Shown here in pieces: positions 63,715 to 64,000 of a stretch of DNA of 64,000 bases. This DNA is from Spongiimicrobium salis. Lineage in GTDB: Bacteria > Bacteroidota > Bacteroidia > Flavobacteriales > Flavobacteriaceae. The translations under genes and the position numbers were made by a program. The first letter of the stretch is position 1. Each line of letters starts with the position of its first letter. Below the pieces are notes generated by a model. That model made no database searches. It was given only the letters and a program-made list of their open reading frames with translations, and had not been told where the DNA came from. The stretch lies in NCBI RefSeq assembly GCF_043678055.1, contig NZ_JBHEQA010000001.1, positions 1,302,001-1,366,000 of the forward strand. Direction: 5' to 3'.

Positions 63715-64000
63715 CTATCTATTTAAACAGTATAAAATCCCTCCTAAGAGGTGATTTCTGAAATCGGGCTCAGCATACGAAGCTTCTGTATGTCCCATAG
63801 CCGTGTAAAAAGATCTTCCCCCGTCGAATTCATGGAACCAGGCAATGGGATGAATAGCACCATCTTCTCCCCCAGAATAGCTGCTCTCGTCTAAATTGAT
63901 CAAGGAATTTATTGCCGGGTTCATATCTCTAAAATTATACCATTCATCTGTGCGGATCCAGCGCGAAGGGAGGCTTGAAGTTGCAGGATGTGTAGCATCT
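63715..64000 (-). CDS. ThuA-domain protein, C-terminal part (5' end outside window)
   Basis: The frame is open to the right edge of the window, so only the last 94 codons are present. PIAWFHEFDGGRSFYTAMGH followed by TEASYAEPDFRNHLLGGILY is the signature ending of ThuA-like (trehalose-utilisation) domains, which have a class I glutamine-amidotransferase-like fold. The ATG at 63924 is internal. These domains are often secreted and attached to carbohydrate-related proteins. The function cannot be specified from the fragment. Confidence 0.82.
   Translation of the reverse strand, partial: DATHPATSSLPSRWIRTDEWYNFRDMNPAINSLINLDESSYSGGEDGAIHPIAWFHEFDGGRSFYTAMGHTEASYAEPDFRNHLLGGILYCLNR

Overview
This 64 kb window looks like chromosome of a marine flavobacterium (Bacteroidota, family Flavobacteriaceae). 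Supporting signs are AT-rich intergenic DNA, many short lipoproteins with a cysteine after a hydrophobic leader, secreted proteins ending their leader in AQ, Bacteroidota-type TAnnTTTG promoter elements, a DUF1460 amidase, HemJ in place of HemG/HemY, and RHS proteins with a DUF6443-like region. I see no rRNA, tRNA, CRISPR array, transposase or phage structural gene.

Region 1 (1-17.8 kb) is a polymorphic-toxin locus. A truncated RHS/PKD-type surface protein gene (1-3270) is followed after 12 bp by a 2297-residue secreted RHS protein (3283-10176) with adhesive modules, FnIII domains, an RHS core and a variable C-terminal toxin tip, then by its probable immunity gene. Downstream lies about 7 kb of orphan cassettes: short headless toxin tails, each followed by or overlapping a small candidate immunity gene. 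I count nine immunity types (labelled A-I here), two of them duplicated (B, D). Most are lipoproteins, secreted or membrane proteins. A composite hairpin element recurs at the cassette borders, and a 38-bp piece of the RHS core sits in frame inside one orphan tail.

Region 2 (17.8-32.5 kb) starts with a repeat-rich gene-poor stretch and continues with mostly housekeeping genes: cupin-like and YbjQ-like proteins, a crotonase, an NtrY-like histidine kinase, hemJ, a large BNR/Asp-box repeat protein, tryptophanase (tnaA) and an S41 peptidase.

Region 3 (32.8-37.9 kb) is a tight three-gene operon: an amidohydrolase-fold protein with inserted membrane helices, an HNH nuclease fused to an SMC/RecF-type ATPase, and a second HNH nuclease. 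The last two resemble the Septu (PtuA/PtuB) defence pair in a different arrangement. It is one of my strongest candidates for an undescribed system.

Region 4 (38.0-52.9 kb) holds a DsbA/FrnE-like protein, lipoproteins, an EcsC-like protein, a MATE transporter, a serine hydrolase, ferrochelatase (hemH), a 1174-residue TraB/GumN-headed protein and an alpha/beta-hydrolase, ECF sigma factor, membrane protein operon.

Region 5 (53.0-54.5 kb) is a tandem array of a roughly 612-bp unit built from dispersed palindromes. Region 6 (54.5-62.5 kb) is a six-gene minus-strand cluster of poorly characterised genes centred on an AAA+ ATPase, with a long coiled-coil protein (possibly TelA-like) first and membrane proteins last; it is the second system candidate. 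The window closes with a DUF1460 amidase gene and the 3' end of a ThuA-domain gene.
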